Positions 27,501-35,388 are shown, counted from the stretch's first letter. The stretch: DNA of 64,000 bases from Williamsia herbipolensis (GCF_000964005.1 NZ_JXYP01000014.1:186001-250000); one strand, 5' to 3'. Numbers and translations: made by a program. Notes: generated by a model not told the origin, from the letters alone.

Positions 27501-27829
27501 GCCTGACCGCGATGGGTGTCGTCGCGGCCGACGGTCTGCTCGCCGTGCCCGACGGGTCACGGGTCGTCGTCGCCGGGGCGGTCACCCATCGGCAACGCCC
27601 GGCCACCGCGTCCGGCGTCACCTTCATCAACCTCGAGGACGAGACCGGCATGGTGAACGTCGTCTGTTCGGTGGGTTTGTGGAAGCGCTACCGCCGCCTC
27701 GCCCAGAACGCCACCGCGCTGGTCATCCGCGGCACGGTGCAGAACGCCGAGGGCGCGGTCACCGTGGTCGCCGAACACCTGGAGAAGATGGACCTCAAGG
27801 TCGGCACCCGATCCCGCGACTGGCGATAG
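24515..27829 (+). CDS. dnaE2: Error-prone DNA polymerase DnaE2
   Basis: This 1104-residue C-family polymerase performs damage-induced mutagenic synthesis with ImuA' and ImuB. The N-terminus MGWNEGPPTWAEMERVLSG is characteristic of DnaE2. A PHP domain follows (ELHAHTSYSFLDG, near residue 65). The catalytic palm carries CQGRGSAANS and PDIDVDIESDRREE with the metal-binding aspartates, and the C-terminal OB fold (GVTFINLEDETGMVNVV) is present. GTG 24515 lies 5 nt after TACAGT, giving a leaderless SOS-controlled mRNA. A short Asp/Glu/Pro insert near residues 527-540 (DENPGDENPEADIP) is unusual. The retron ncRNA candidate begins 18 bp after its stop. Confidence 0.97.
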   Translation: MGWNEGPPTWAEMERVLSGRPNQGGRPGETFPGDGSDSPAWSRKREPFRADDIERGRTSTPYAELHAHTSYSFLDGASSPEEMVTEAHRLGLSALAVTDHDGFYGVVRFAEAAREWRMPTVFGAELSLQHDAARTGVADPGGAHLLVLARGQDGYRRLSRQMAAAHMAAGEKGLLRHDLDTLAAAADDSWLILTGCRKGAVRQALSTGGPDAAATELRTLIDRFGRDNVVVELSTAGLPTDDERNAALATLAAAHGLHAVATTGAHFAAPNRRRLAMALAAVRARSSLDEIAGWLGPLGGAHLRSGDEMATLLAAHPEAIDNSAQFGIDCAFELRLIAPELPPFDVPAGHTEKTWLRELTMRGAADRYGTPATHPKAYRQIEHELAVIDSLNFPGYFLVVHDIVDFCKRSDILCQGRGSAANSAVCFALGVTNVDPVRNSLLFERFLSPERDGPPDIDVDIESDRREEAIQHVYSKYGREYSAQVANVITYRGRSSVRDMARALGYSIGQQDAWSKQVSRWGRTVDQDENPGDENPEADIPADVLDLAGQVSGMPRHLGIHSGGMVICDRPIADVCPTEWARMPGRSVLQWDKDDCAAIGLVKFDLLGLGMLSALHYAIDLVAEHKELHVDLARIDLGEKAVYDMLCAADSVGVFQVESRAQMATLPRLKPREFYDLVVEVALIRPGPIQGGSVHPYIRRRNGLEVTGYEHPSMRAALERTLGVPLFQEQLMQLAVDVAGFDAAEADQLRRAMGSKRSPEKMQKLKERFYTGMEQTHGITGEIADRVFEKMAAFANFGFPESHSQSFAALVFYSSWFKYHHPAAFCAALLRAQPMGFYSPQSLVADARRHGVAVHGPDINISLAHANLENSGLDVRMGLGSVRHIGDEVAQVIVDRRVADGPYRTPADLARRAELGERQLEALATAGAFDCFGGSRRQALWDAGAAAFERADQLALEASLTAPTLPGLTDVETAAADAWATGVTPNVYPTQFLRPRLTAMGVVAADGLLAVPDGSRVVVAGAVTHRQRPATASGVTFINLEDETGMVNVVCSVGLWKRYRRLAQNATALVIRGTVQNAEGAVTVVAEHLEKMDLKVGTRSRDWR

Positions 27830-27846
27830 TGAGCCATGGCAACATG

Positions 27847-27871
27847 ATCGGATGCGTGGTGGGCGAGACGA
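27847..27871 (+). repeat. Retron a1 arm
   Basis: This 5' arm (core GGATGCGTGG then TGGGCGAGACGA) pairs with the a2 arm. In retrons, a1/a2 pairing positions the 2'-OH of the branching guanosine and the reverse transcription start. Confidence 0.75.
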
Positions 27872-27992
27872 GAACGGGGTGACACACCCGTCTCAGGGGC
27901 AACCCCTGGGTACACCACACAGCGAGACCCTGCGTCCGACGCCGGACCGCACGCTGCGCGTGCATCGCGGCGCCGAGGACAGGAGAATTCGG

Positions 27993-28017
27993 TCGACTCG
28001 CCCGCCACGCATCCGGT
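27993..28017 (+). repeat. Retron a2 arm
   Basis: This 3' arm (TCGACTCGCCCG then CCACGCATCC) is complementary to a1. Its last two bases are the first two of the RT start codon, so pairing could also limit RT translation. An AGGAG at 27981-27985 lies just inside it. Confidence 0.75.
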
Positions 28018-29284
28018 GACGATCGAGGCCGTGCGACGGTATCCGCGCTCGACGGCCGAGATGCTCGCCGCCATCGTCGATGCGGCCGATCCCGAATGGA
28101 CGCGAGAGGGTCTCGCCGACGCGCTCTCGGCACACCGCCGCGGTCTCGACGACGCGCAGGCGGACGCCGTCGCAGGTCACCTCCTCGTCGCGTTTCCCCG
28201 CCAACCTCCGGATCGGCGTGACGCGATCGCCGGGCGCATCGTCGAACTGGCGATGCCGCCCATGCGTGAGCGCCCGGCGCTGCGCGAGTTGTGGGACGGT
28301 CTGCCGCGCTACACCGACTACTACGCCCTCGCGGCGGCCTACGACATGACCGTGCCCGAGCTCGACTGGCTGGCCGACCGCGGAACCTGGTTGCGGTCGA
28401 GAACCGGTCCGCTGCAGCACTATCGCGTGACCCCCATCCCCAAACGGCGAGGTGCCCGCGTCCTCGAGATCCCGAAACCGCGACTCCGTGAGACACAGCG
28501 ACGCATCCTGCGCCGTGTCCTCGACCGGCTGCCGCCTCACCCTGCCGCACAGGGATTCGTCGCCGGGACGTCGCCGGCGACGTTCTCGAGCCCCCACGCC
28601 GGTCGGCCGGTGGTCATCCGCATCGACCTCCGCCGGTGCTTCGAGACGATCACCGTCGCCCGCGTCCGTGCGGTGTTCGCCGCGGTCGGATACCCACCCG
28701 CCGTAGCCCGCGCGCTGGCCGACCTGTGCACCACGACAACACCGGCGGAACGCCTCGTCGGCGTGGACCCCGTGCACGCGGCGATCCTGCGATCCCGCCA
28801 CCTGCCGCAGGGGGCGCCGACCTCGCCCGCTCTGGCCAACCTCGTGATGCGCACTCTCGACCGCCGCATCACCGGCTATGCCCACCGACACGGACTCGTC
28901 TACACGCGCTACGGCGACGACATGGCCCTGAGCGGAACCATCGACGACCCGTCGGCAGTCGTGTGGGTGGTGCGGCAGATCGTCGCCGACGAGGGTTTCA
29001 CCGTCCACGGCGACAAGACGCGCATCATGTACGCCCACCAGCAGCAGCGCCTCACCGGATTGGTGATCAACGATCGTCCGCGCGTGTGCCGATCCGAATA
29101 CGACGATCTGCGGGCGTTGTTGCACAACGCGATTCGGACCGGGGCCCGGGCCCAGAATCGCGACGACGTCGGGGACTTCGAGGCCCACGTCCGCGGACGG
29201 ATCGCGTGGGTCGGGGCGACGAGCCCCGCCCGGCGGCAGAAGCTTCTCGAGATGGCGTCCCGGGTGGACTGGAGCAGTGACTGA
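28016..29284 (+). CDS. Retron-type reverse transcriptase
   Basis: This 422-residue RNA-directed DNA polymerase has a helical N-terminal extension of about 130 residues. The RT fold follows with IPKRRGARVLEIPKP, catalytic Asp204 in RIDLRRCFE, LPQGAPTSP (263-271), the catalytic YGDD box at 299-302 and HGDK (331-334). The LTGLVIN motif (346-352) matches the VTG region of retron RTs. The style (long N-terminus, PPHPAAQGFVAG) recalls the Mx162-type myxobacterial retron RTs rather than Ec86. There is no maturase or endonuclease domain and no cas gene nearby, so a group II intron or CRISPR RT is unlikely. GTG 28016 is the first available start and no proper ribosome site is seen. No partner effector gene follows. 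Confidence 0.9.
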   Translation: MTIEAVRRYPRSTAEMLAAIVDAADPEWTREGLADALSAHRRGLDDAQADAVAGHLLVAFPRQPPDRRDAIAGRIVELAMPPMRERPALRELWDGLPRYTDYYALAAAYDMTVPELDWLADRGTWLRSRTGPLQHYRVTPIPKRRGARVLEIPKPRLRETQRRILRRVLDRLPPHPAAQGFVAGTSPATFSSPHAGRPVVIRIDLRRCFETITVARVRAVFAAVGYPPAVARALADLCTTTTPAERLVGVDPVHAAILRSRHLPQGAPTSPALANLVMRTLDRRITGYAHRHGLVYTRYGDDMALSGTIDDPSAVVWVVRQIVADEGFTVHGDKTRIMYAHQQQRLTGLVINDRPRVCRSEYDDLRALLHNAIRTGARAQNRDDVGDFEAHVRGRIAWVGATSPARRQKLLEMASRVDWSSD

Positions 29285-29324
29285 TCCCGCTGTCATGGGC
29301 TCGATCTCGCGTGTCGGGGGTGAC

Positions 29325-29367
29325 TCGCACGCTTGCGTGTCGTTCGCATGCCGTCGGGGGCGTGCGA
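29325..29367 (+). terminator. Inverted repeat after the RT gene
   Basis: TCGCACGC (29325-29332) and GCGTGCGA (29360-29367) form an 8-bp stem around 27 nt, 40 bp past the RT stop and before the convergent trmL end. It is a plausible terminator; there is no T-tract. The rest of the 131-bp gap shows no gene. Confidence 0.4.
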
Positions 29368-29415
29368 CCAGTGAGCAGGCGTGCAAACGGTGAGAGAGCG
29401 CGCGAACGCGATCCG

Positions 29416-29880
29416 CTAGACCGCGCCCTCGAAGCCGTTCTGACGCCAGGCCTCGTACATCACGATGCTCGCGGCGTTGGCGAGGTTGAGCGATCGACGA
29501 CCGGCGAGCATCGGGATGCGCAGTCGTTCGGTGACGTGCGGGTCGGCGAGGACCTCGTCGGACAGGCCGGTCGGCTCGGGCCCGAACAGCAGCACGTCAC
29601 CCGGCCGGTAGTCGACCGCGGTGTGGAACTTCTCGGCGTGCGCGGTGAACGCGTAGACGCGTTCGGGGGCGAGCGCCTCCCAGGCGGCGTCGAGATCGCG
29701 GTGCACCGTCACCGACGCCATCTCGTGGTAGTCCAATCCCGCCCGCTTCACCTTCGCCGCATCGAGATCGAAGCCGAGCGGTTCCACGAGATGCAGCTCA
29801 CACCCCGTGTTGGCCGCCAGACGGATGGCGTTGCCGGTATTGGGGGGTATGCGAGGTTCATGGAACAAAATGCGGAACAC
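29416..29880 (-). CDS. trmL: tRNA (cytidine/uridine-34 2'-O)-methyltransferase
   Basis: This 154-residue SPOUT methyltransferase (TrmL/YibK type) methylates the ribose at the wobble position 34 of leucine tRNAs using SAM. The N-terminal PRIPPNTGNAIRLAANTG is family-defining. The C-terminal trefoil knot carries LLFGPEPTGLSDE, RIPM and SLNLANAASIVMYEAWRQ. GTG 29880 gives the expected MFRILFHEP start. It is convergent with the RT gene and divergent from the rhomboid-like gene. Confidence 0.93.
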   Translation of the reverse strand: MFRILFHEPRIPPNTGNAIRLAANTGCELHLVEPLGFDLDAAKVKRAGLDYHEMASVTVHRDLDAAWEALAPERVYAFTAHAEKFHTAVDYRPGDVLLFGPEPTGLSDEVLADPHVTERLRIPMLAGRRSLNLANAASIVMYEAWRQNGFEGAV

Positions 29881-29970
29881 AAGCGTCTACTGTGCCTGAG
29901 CACCTGTCGAGCACGACGGGGCAGGGCAGACCCGGCGCAGGCGGTGGTCACGGAACGAACTGGGTGGGAC

Positions 29971-30831
29971 ATGCGGGACACGGTGCGCACCACGTCCGGG
30001 GTCGTCTGGCGCTACGTGCGGTCGGCGCCGGGAACCTATCTCTGGCTCGTCGTCCTGTTCGTCACCACCGTGATCGCCCATCGCGTCGCGCCCGACCAGC
30101 TGACGCACATCCTCCAGAACCGCTCCACCAACCTCCGCCACCTGCTGCACAACCCGCTCCCGAGCCTGTTCCGCAGCGCCTTCTGGATCGACGGCAACGG
30201 TTGGTTCCTCTACGCGATCGTGTTCTCCCTCATCCACGCACCGGTCGAACGCTGGCTCGGGACGGCGCGCTGGGTGGCGGTCGTGGTCATCGCCCACGTC
30301 ACAGCCACCTACATCAGCCAGGGCATCCTGCTGTGGGCCATCGACAGCGGTCGTGCACCGCAGAGCGATCTCGCGGTGATCGACATCGGCGTCAGCTACG
30401 GGCTGGCCGGTGTGGCGGGGATCCTCGTCTACCGGATCGCGCGCCGATGGCGCTGGCTCTACGGCGGTGCCCTGGCCGTCGTCTGTCTCACCCCGATCGT
30501 GTGGCCTCTGGTGCACGGCACACACTTCACGTTCACCGACATCGGCCACCTCTGCGCCGCGATCGTCGGGCTCGCCTGCTACCCGATCACCCGGATCGGT
30601 CGACGACGGACACGGGTCGTCGGCGACCTCCCGCCTGTGTCGCCGCTTCTGGTCGAGCACATGACCACCGAGCCCGCACTGCCCCCGGTGTCGCCCCACC
30701 TGCTCGAACGCATGCCGGCACCCGCGGTCACGTCCCCGGCCCGGCGACGGCGCATCATGGGCATCCATGACCGCCTACGACGACCACACCTTCGACGAGG
30801 AGGACCTGTCGGGCCAGACGTGGTCGGGTGA
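29971..30831 (+). CDS. Rhomboid-like membrane protein
   Basis: This protein of about 286 residues has six predicted membrane helices. The segment DIGVSYGLAGVAGILVY, with a serine in the GxS position, and a later DIGHLCAAIVGL, with a histidine, resemble the Ser-His dyad regions of rhomboid proteases. It matches the divergent actinobacterial rhomboid-like family, for which proteolysis is unproven. The C-terminal tail (about residue 215 on) is proline-rich and basic. ATG 29971 precedes the first hydrophobic segment; GTG 29944 is an alternative. Its 3' end overlaps the pentapeptide gene by 65 bp in another frame, so the last 20 residues are unusual. Confidence 0.72.
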   Translation: MRDTVRTTSGVVWRYVRSAPGTYLWLVVLFVTTVIAHRVAPDQLTHILQNRSTNLRHLLHNPLPSLFRSAFWIDGNGWFLYAIVFSLIHAPVERWLGTARWVAVVVIAHVTATYISQGILLWAIDSGRAPQSDLAVIDIGVSYGLAGVAGILVYRIARRWRWLYGGALAVVCLTPIVWPLVHGTHFTFTDIGHLCAAIVGLACYPITRIGRRRTRVVGDLPPVSPLLVEHMTTEPALPPVSPHLLERMPAPAVTSPARRRRIMGIHDRLRRPHLRRGGPVGPDVVG

Positions 30832-31357
30832 CACGTTCGACGACTGCACCTTCCTCGACTGCGACCTCTCCGAACTGACCACCGAGGCGGTCGTGTTCAC
30901 CCGGTGCTCGTTCGTCGGCTGTCGTCTCGCCGACTCCGAGCACCGCCGGACCGCGTTCCGTACGTGCACCCTCGACCGTTGCCCGATGCCGGGCGCCACC
31001 TTCACCGACTGCAGCCTCCTGGGGTCGACCATCACGCAGTCGCTGATGCGTCGGGTGTCGCTGACCGACTGCGACATGTCCCTGACGTCGCTGGGCGGTC
31101 TCACCCTGCACCGAGTCGATCTGACCGGCTCGCGTCTGCGCGAGGCCAATCTGGCGTCGACGACCGTCACCTCGTCGACTCTGGCGGGCGTCGACCTGAC
31201 CGGGTCGCGTGCCGTCGGTGCGACGGTCACCGACTCCGACCTGCGTGGGGCGCGGATCGACCCGGCGTTCTGGGTCGCGGCGAGGGTCACCGCCACCGTC
31301 GTCGACCACGACCACGCCGTCGACTACGCGCTGGCCCACGGATTGCGGTTGGCCTGA
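30767..31357 (+). CDS. Pentapeptide repeat protein
   Basis: This 196-residue protein is made almost entirely of A(D/N)LXX-type five-residue repeats (for example [28 protein letters not shown]), which fold as a right-handed quadrilateral beta-helix. Size and repeat count resemble MfpA/Qnr proteins that mimic DNA and bind gyrase, but the central loop arrangement cannot be judged here. Other pentapeptide proteins have unrelated roles. The start lies inside the end of the rhomboid-like gene; folD follows 37 bp downstream. Confidence 0.85.
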   Translation: MTAYDDHTFDEEDLSGQTWSGDTFDDCTFLDCDLSELTTEAVVFTRCSFVGCRLADSEHRRTAFRTCTLDRCPMPGATFTDCSLLGSTITQSLMRRVSLTDCDMSLTSLGGLTLHRVDLTGSRLREANLASTTVTSSTLAGVDLTGSRAVGATVTDSDLRGARIDPAFWVAARVTATVVDHDHAVDYALAHGLRLA

Positions 31358-31394
31358 ACGCAGGCCCACGGCCCCGATCGGGGACACTGGTGGC

Positions 31395-32258
31395 GTGACG
31401 GCGACAGCACTCGACGGCAAGGCCACCCGCGACGAGATCTTCGTCGACCTCGCGGCACGCGTGGCGACGCTTCGTGAGGCCGGGGTCACCCCGGGCCTCG
31501 GCACGGTCCTCGTGGGTGACGACCCCGGATCGCAGGCCTATGTCCGCGGCAAACACGCCGACTGCGCGAAGGTAGGCATCGCGTCACTGCGCCGCGATCT
31601 GCCCGCCGACACCACCACCGAACAACTCAACGCCGTCATCGACGAGCTGAACGCCGATCCGGCCTGCACCGGCTACATCGTGCAGTTGCCGCTGCCCCCG
31701 CAGCTCGACGACAACGCCGCCCTCGAACGCATCGATCCCGGCAAGGACGCCGACGGCCTGCATCCGATCAACCTCGGCCGCCTCGTGCTGGGCACCGACG
31801 CGGCGCTGCCCTGCACCCCCCGCGGTGTCGTGCACCTGCTGCGCCGCTACGACATCCCCATCGCCGGCGTGCGCGTCGTGGTGGTCGGTCGCGGCGTCAC
31901 GATCGGTCGCCCGATCGGGCTGCTGCTCACCCGCCGCAGCGAGAACGCCACGGTCACGCTGTGCCACACCGGTACCACCGATCTCGCCGCCGAGGTCTCG
32001 CGCGCCGACATCGTCGTCGCGGCGGCGGGAGTACCCCACCTCATCACCGCCGACATGGTCAAGCCCGGTGCGGCCGTGCTCGATGTCGGGGTGAGTCGCA
32101 CCGACGCCGGTCTCGTCGGTGACGTCGCCCCCGAGGTGTGGGACGTCGCCGGTCACGTCTCGCCGAATCCCGGCGGTGTGGGCCCGCTGACCCGCGCGTT
32201 CCTGCTCGTCAACGTCGTCGAGCGGGCCGAGGCCCTGCTGCGGCAACGCACGTCGTGA
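31395..32258 (+). CDS. folD: Methylenetetrahydrofolate dehydrogenase/cyclohydrolase
   Basis: This 287-residue bifunctional enzyme interconverts 5,10-methylene-, methenyl- and 10-formyl-tetrahydrofolate with NADP. Signatures include [18 protein letters not shown] with the catalytic Lys, [21 protein letters not shown] and [20 protein letters not shown] 31395 fits the family length. A GACACT box 6 nt before it suggests leaderless translation. A DUF3017 membrane protein follows, a standard actinobacterial neighbour. Confidence 0.96.
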   Translation: MTATALDGKATRDEIFVDLAARVATLREAGVTPGLGTVLVGDDPGSQAYVRGKHADCAKVGIASLRRDLPADTTTEQLNAVIDELNADPACTGYIVQLPLPPQLDDNAALERIDPGKDADGLHPINLGRLVLGTDAALPCTPRGVVHLLRRYDIPIAGVRVVVVGRGVTIGRPIGLLLTRRSENATVTLCHTGTTDLAAEVSRADIVVAAAGVPHLITADMVKPGAAVLDVGVSRTDAGLVGDVAPEVWDVAGHVSPNPGGVGPLTRAFLLVNVVERAEALLRQRTS

Positions 32259-32271
32259 GCGGTCGCCGGCG

Positions 32272-32607
32272 ATGAGCAACCGCGGCCCCGGCCGCTCGGT
32301 CGACGATGTCCGTCGTGCGCGCCGTCGACGCTCGGTCCTGGTGCAGATCCCGTTCGTGATCGTGCTGGCGTTCGTGGCCGTGGCGCTGATCTTCCTCATC
32401 TTGGATCGCTGGCGACGGGGAGCGTTCGTGTTCGGCGGCGGAGCGCTGATGGCGGCCCTCCTGCGCGCGGTGCTACCGAGTTCGCGCGTGGGATTGCTGC
32501 AGGTGAGGGGCCGTTTCGTGGATGTGGTGGCCATGGCGATCGCCGGTGGCGCGATCATCTGGTTGGCCGCCTCGATCGACGCCCTGGGCACCGGTATCGA
32601 TCAATAG
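32272..32607 (+). CDS. DUF3017 membrane protein
   Basis: This 111-residue protein has a basic N-terminus (RRARRRRS) and three hydrophobic segments (about 24-45, 50-67 and 82-102). It matches the DUF3017 family that follows folD in many actinobacteria. The function is unknown. It starts 13 bp after folD and is probably cotranscribed. Confidence 0.85.
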   Translation: MSNRGPGRSVDDVRRARRRRSVLVQIPFVIVLAFVAVALIFLILDRWRRGAFVFGGGALMAALLRAVLPSSRVGLLQVRGRFVDVVAMAIAGGAIIWLAASIDALGTGIDQ

Positions 32608-32649
32608 TCGGTCGCTTTCGCATCGGCCCACCGACTATTCTGGGTCGCG

Positions 32650-34200
32650 ATGACGGCCACTTCTTCGACCGATCCGCGGCCGCCGATCACCACTCTGGGG
32701 GTGTCGGCGGGCGGGGGCATGACGCACTTCGCCCTGGTCACCGTCGATGACCACGAGCGCCTCGTGGTCGATTCGCGGGTCATCGAGGTCGACGACACCG
32801 ACCGGCTCGACCGTGCGGGCAGGGTGAACGCGGGCATCGATCTGATGCTCGGCAGCGCCGCGTCGGCGGGTCTGTCGGTTGCCGCGATCGGCGTCGCCTC
32901 CCGTGACTCGGGTCGCCGTGGGGGGTTCTCCTCGCCCGGCTCGGGTCCCCGACGGCAGATCCACCTCCTCGGCGACGCCGAATCGGTCGCCCACGCGCTG
33001 GCCGAGTCCGGCGAGATCGCCGCACACGACGAGACGATCCTGCTCGACTGCGGCGACACCGGTGTGACGATCTCGCGGCTGAACCCGGCGACGGGAAAGC
33101 TCACCGCCACAACGCGTTCGACCGTGATGTCGGGACACGCCATCGACGGAGCACTCGCCGATCTGGTCGGCGACGCCCTGCCCTCGACCACACGCGCCTC
33201 GCGCCGGGCGCTGATCGGCGCCTGCCGTACGGCGAAAGAAGAACTCGCCGAACAGGATGCGACGACCGTTCTCGTGCGGGGACGATCGGTACAGCTCACC
33301 GCGGACATGGTCTCGGCGGTGAGCGAGCCGATGGCCGAGCTCCTCGCCGACGAGGTCACGGACTACGTTCGTGCCCAGTCGATCCCGGAGGGCACGCCTC
33401 TGGTGGTGGTCGGTGGTGTCGCGAACATCGCCGCGGTGCGGCGGGTTCTCGAGCGCGCGACGGAGCGCGCGGTCGTCGTCGCGTCGACGCCCGATCTCCT
33501 CGGCGCGGTCGGGGCCGCGCTGCTCGCGCGCCCCAACCGGTCCTCGGCGCTGCGCCTGGCGTTCATCGGTGGCCGCGGACACCGTGACTGGTGGTCGGCG
33601 GTACCGCTGGCGATCGTGGGATGTTTCCTCGCGGTCGCGATGCTCGCGGTCTACGCCTTCACCGCCGCCCTCGACGGATCGTCCTCACCGGTGCGCGACG
33701 TCGAGATCACCGCGTCGACGGCAGCGCCGTCCGACGTGCCCACCGGAGGCCGGCCCGACACCGCCACGCCGGTCGTCCGGACGACCTCCGCCGGGGTCGG
33801 GGTGCCGAACGACCGGGTGCCCCCGCGGTCGACCGTCGTACCGCCGGCCGGGACGGCCGAGCTGCCCACCACCACGACATCGCCGACGCTGGGCTATCCG
33901 AACGGTGGGATGGACCGACGCGAGGAACGTCCCTGGGCGACAACCGAACTGGCGACCCCCGAGGACACCTCCGGTCCGACGTCGACCATCGCTCCCACCA
34001 GTCCGCCGCTGACCCCGGATGTGCCGGGGACCCCCGGACCATCGTCGGGGTCGGGTCCGCAGACCTCGCCACCGCTGGTGTCGCCGGTGGTGCCGTCGGA
34101 TCCCCTCTCGCTCACGCCGTACCCGTTCGTCGCGATACCTGCACCGCGGTCGACGCCGGCGCCGGCGTCGGTCACGCCGACGGTGACACCCGCACCCTGA
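32650..34200 (+). CDS. Hsp70-like ATPase-fold membrane protein
   Basis: This 516-residue protein has an N-terminal actin/Hsp70-like fold of about 300 residues (ILLDCGDTGVTISRL as phosphate-2-type motif; TPLVVVGGVANIAAVRRVLE as adenosine motif). One membrane helix (about 315-338) follows, then a 180-residue extracytoplasmic tail rich in Pro, Thr and Ser. There is no Hsp70 substrate-binding domain. Single-pass Hsp70-like proteins of this kind occur widely in mycolic-acid actinobacteria, with unknown roles. TATTCT (32636-32641) lies 8 nt before ATG 32650. It is convergent with metX. Confidence 0.78.
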   Translation: MTATSSTDPRPPITTLGVSAGGGMTHFALVTVDDHERLVVDSRVIEVDDTDRLDRAGRVNAGIDLMLGSAASAGLSVAAIGVASRDSGRRGGFSSPGSGPRRQIHLLGDAESVAHALAESGEIAAHDETILLDCGDTGVTISRLNPATGKLTATTRSTVMSGHAIDGALADLVGDALPSTTRASRRALIGACRTAKEELAEQDATTVLVRGRSVQLTADMVSAVSEPMAELLADEVTDYVRAQSIPEGTPLVVVGGVANIAAVRRVLERATERAVVVASTPDLLGAVGAALLARPNRSSALRLAFIGGRGHRDWWSAVPLAIVGCFLAVAMLAVYAFTAALDGSSSPVRDVEITASTAAPSDVPTGGRPDTATPVVRTTSAGVGVPNDRVPPRSTVVPPAGTAELPTTTTSPTLGYPNGGMDRREERPWATTELATPEDTSGPTSTIAPTSPPLTPDVPGTPGPSSGSGPQTSPPLVSPVVPSDPLSLTPYPFVAIPAPRSTPAPASVTPTVTPAP

Positions 34201-34228
34201 CGCGCCGGGAACCCCGCTGTCCGACGGG

Positions 34229-35386
34229 TCAGCGGCGGGCGAGTTCCATCGTCCGCTTCAGCAGGTCGGCGATCGCGTCGAACTCGGTGAGGAAGCCGTC
34301 GTGTCCGCTGTCGGACTGGATGACGTGCAGTCCACCGACGCAGCCGGGCATGAGGTCGGCCAGCTCGGCCTGGGTTCGCAAGGGATACAACCGATCCGAC
34401 GAGATCCCGCCGACGATCACCGGGACGTCGCAGCTGCGCAGCGCGGCTTCGGTGCCCCCGCGGTTGCGTCCGACATCGTGGTGGTTGAGCACCTCGCTGA
34501 GGACCACATAGCTGCTGGGATCGAAGCGACCGGCGAGCTTGTCGGCCTGGTGTTCGAGGTAGCTCTGCACGGCGTAGCGGCCGCCGGCGAGCGGGACCTC
34601 TTCTCCCTGAGCATCATTGGCGAACCGCTGGTCGAGTTCGATCTCCGAGCGATAGGTCAGGTGGGCGATGCGACGGGCGATGCCCAGGCCGGCGACGGGG
34701 CGCACATCGGTGCCGTGGTAGTCGCCGCCCCGCCAATCCGGGTCGGAGGTGATGGCGGCGATCTGCGTGGTCTGGGTGCCGATCTGATCGGCTGTGGCCC
34801 GCGGTCCCACGGCCAGCACGAGCCCGCTGCGGACCCGCTCGGGGTAGCCGATGAGCCACTCGAGTGACCGGGCGCCACCCATCGAACCGCCGAGAACCGC
34901 TGCGACCGCGCCGATGTCGAGCGCGTCCATGAGGGCGACCTCGGCGCGCACCTGGTCGAGCACGGTGATGTGGGGGAAGCGGGAACCCCAGGCCCGGCCG
35001 TCGGGACCCGGCGACGCCGGTCCCGTCGACCCTCCGCAGCCACCCAGGACGTTCGCCGAGATCACGCACCACTCGTCGGTGTCGACCGCGCAGCCGGGTC
35101 CGATGAGCCCTTCCCACCATCCGGGGAGCGGGTGACCGGGCCCCGGGGCGCCGACGACGTGTGAGTCACCGGTGAGCGCATGGAGCGTCAGCACGACGTT
35201 GTCGCGGGCCGGCGACAACGTGCCCCAGCGCTGGAACGCCAGGGTCACGTCGTCGATCCGGCCACCGTTGTCGAGTTCCACCGAACCCACGGACGCGTAC
35301 GTCAACTCACCGTCGGGGAGACTCTCCCATTCGGGCGGCGTGGAGGCGCCACCGGCGACGGTGGACGTTCGGGATTCGGTGGTCAC
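34229..35386 (-). CDS. metX: Homoserine O-acetyltransferase
   Basis: This 385-residue alpha/beta hydrolase-fold enzyme transfers acetyl from acetyl-CoA to L-homoserine, the entry to methionine synthesis. The nucleophile elbow LGGSMGG carries Ser168. Family motifs [26 protein letters not shown] and the C-terminal [13 protein letters not shown] with the catalytic His are present. GTG 35386 lies 2 bp after the metY stop, so the two are coupled and share the upstream riboswitch. Longer frames read into metY. Confidence 0.96.
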   Translation of the reverse strand: MTTESRTSTVAGGASTPPEWESLPDGELTYASVGSVELDNGGRIDDVTLAFQRWGTLSPARDNVVLTLHALTGDSHVVGAPGPGHPLPGWWEGLIGPGCAVDTDEWCVISANVLGGCGGSTGPASPGPDGRAWGSRFPHITVLDQVRAEVALMDALDIGAVAAVLGGSMGGARSLEWLIGYPERVRSGLVLAVGPRATADQIGTQTTQIAAITSDPDWRGGDYHGTDVRPVAGLGIARRIAHLTYRSEIELDQRFANDAQGEEVPLAGGRYAVQSYLEHQADKLAGRFDPSSYVVLSEVLNHHDVGRNRGGTEAALRSCDVPVIVGGISSDRLYPLRTQAELADLMPGCVGGLHVIQSDSGHDGFLTEFDAIADLLKRTMELARR

Positions 35387-35388
35387 GA

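Larger units (their letters stand above)
27847..28017 (+). ncRNA. Candidate retron ncRNA (msr-msd)
   Basis: The 171 nt between dnaE2 and the reverse transcriptase begin and end with complementary arms (a1 27847-27871, a2 27993-28017): 25 paired positions, 22 Watson-Crick, two G-U and one A-A mismatch. Inside are hairpins at 27874-27891 (ACGGGGTG/CACCCGT, one bulge) and 27892-27910 (CTCAGGGG, loop CAA, CCCCTGGG), resembling msr stem-loops. A region closed by GTCC (27934-27937) and GGAC (27977-27980) contains GCACGC/GCGTGC (27949-27963) and resembles an msd stem. This is the layout RT-bound retron RNAs have. The branching guanosine is not certain; GCGAGAC occurs at 27863-27869 and again at 27922-27928. 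The a2 arm overlaps the RT start codon. Confidence 0.75.

Noticed and set aside
27921-27930. AGCGAGACCC as the retron branching site, by likeness to the Ec86 AGCGAGAGG
   Set aside because: It lies about 50 nt inside the ncRNA rather than at the a1 boundary where the branch is expected, so I left the branch unassigned.
28016-29284. Group II intron or CRISPR-associated RT
   Set aside because: No maturase, endonuclease or Cas1 domain, no intron structure around it, and no CRISPR; flanking a1/a2 arms favour a retron.
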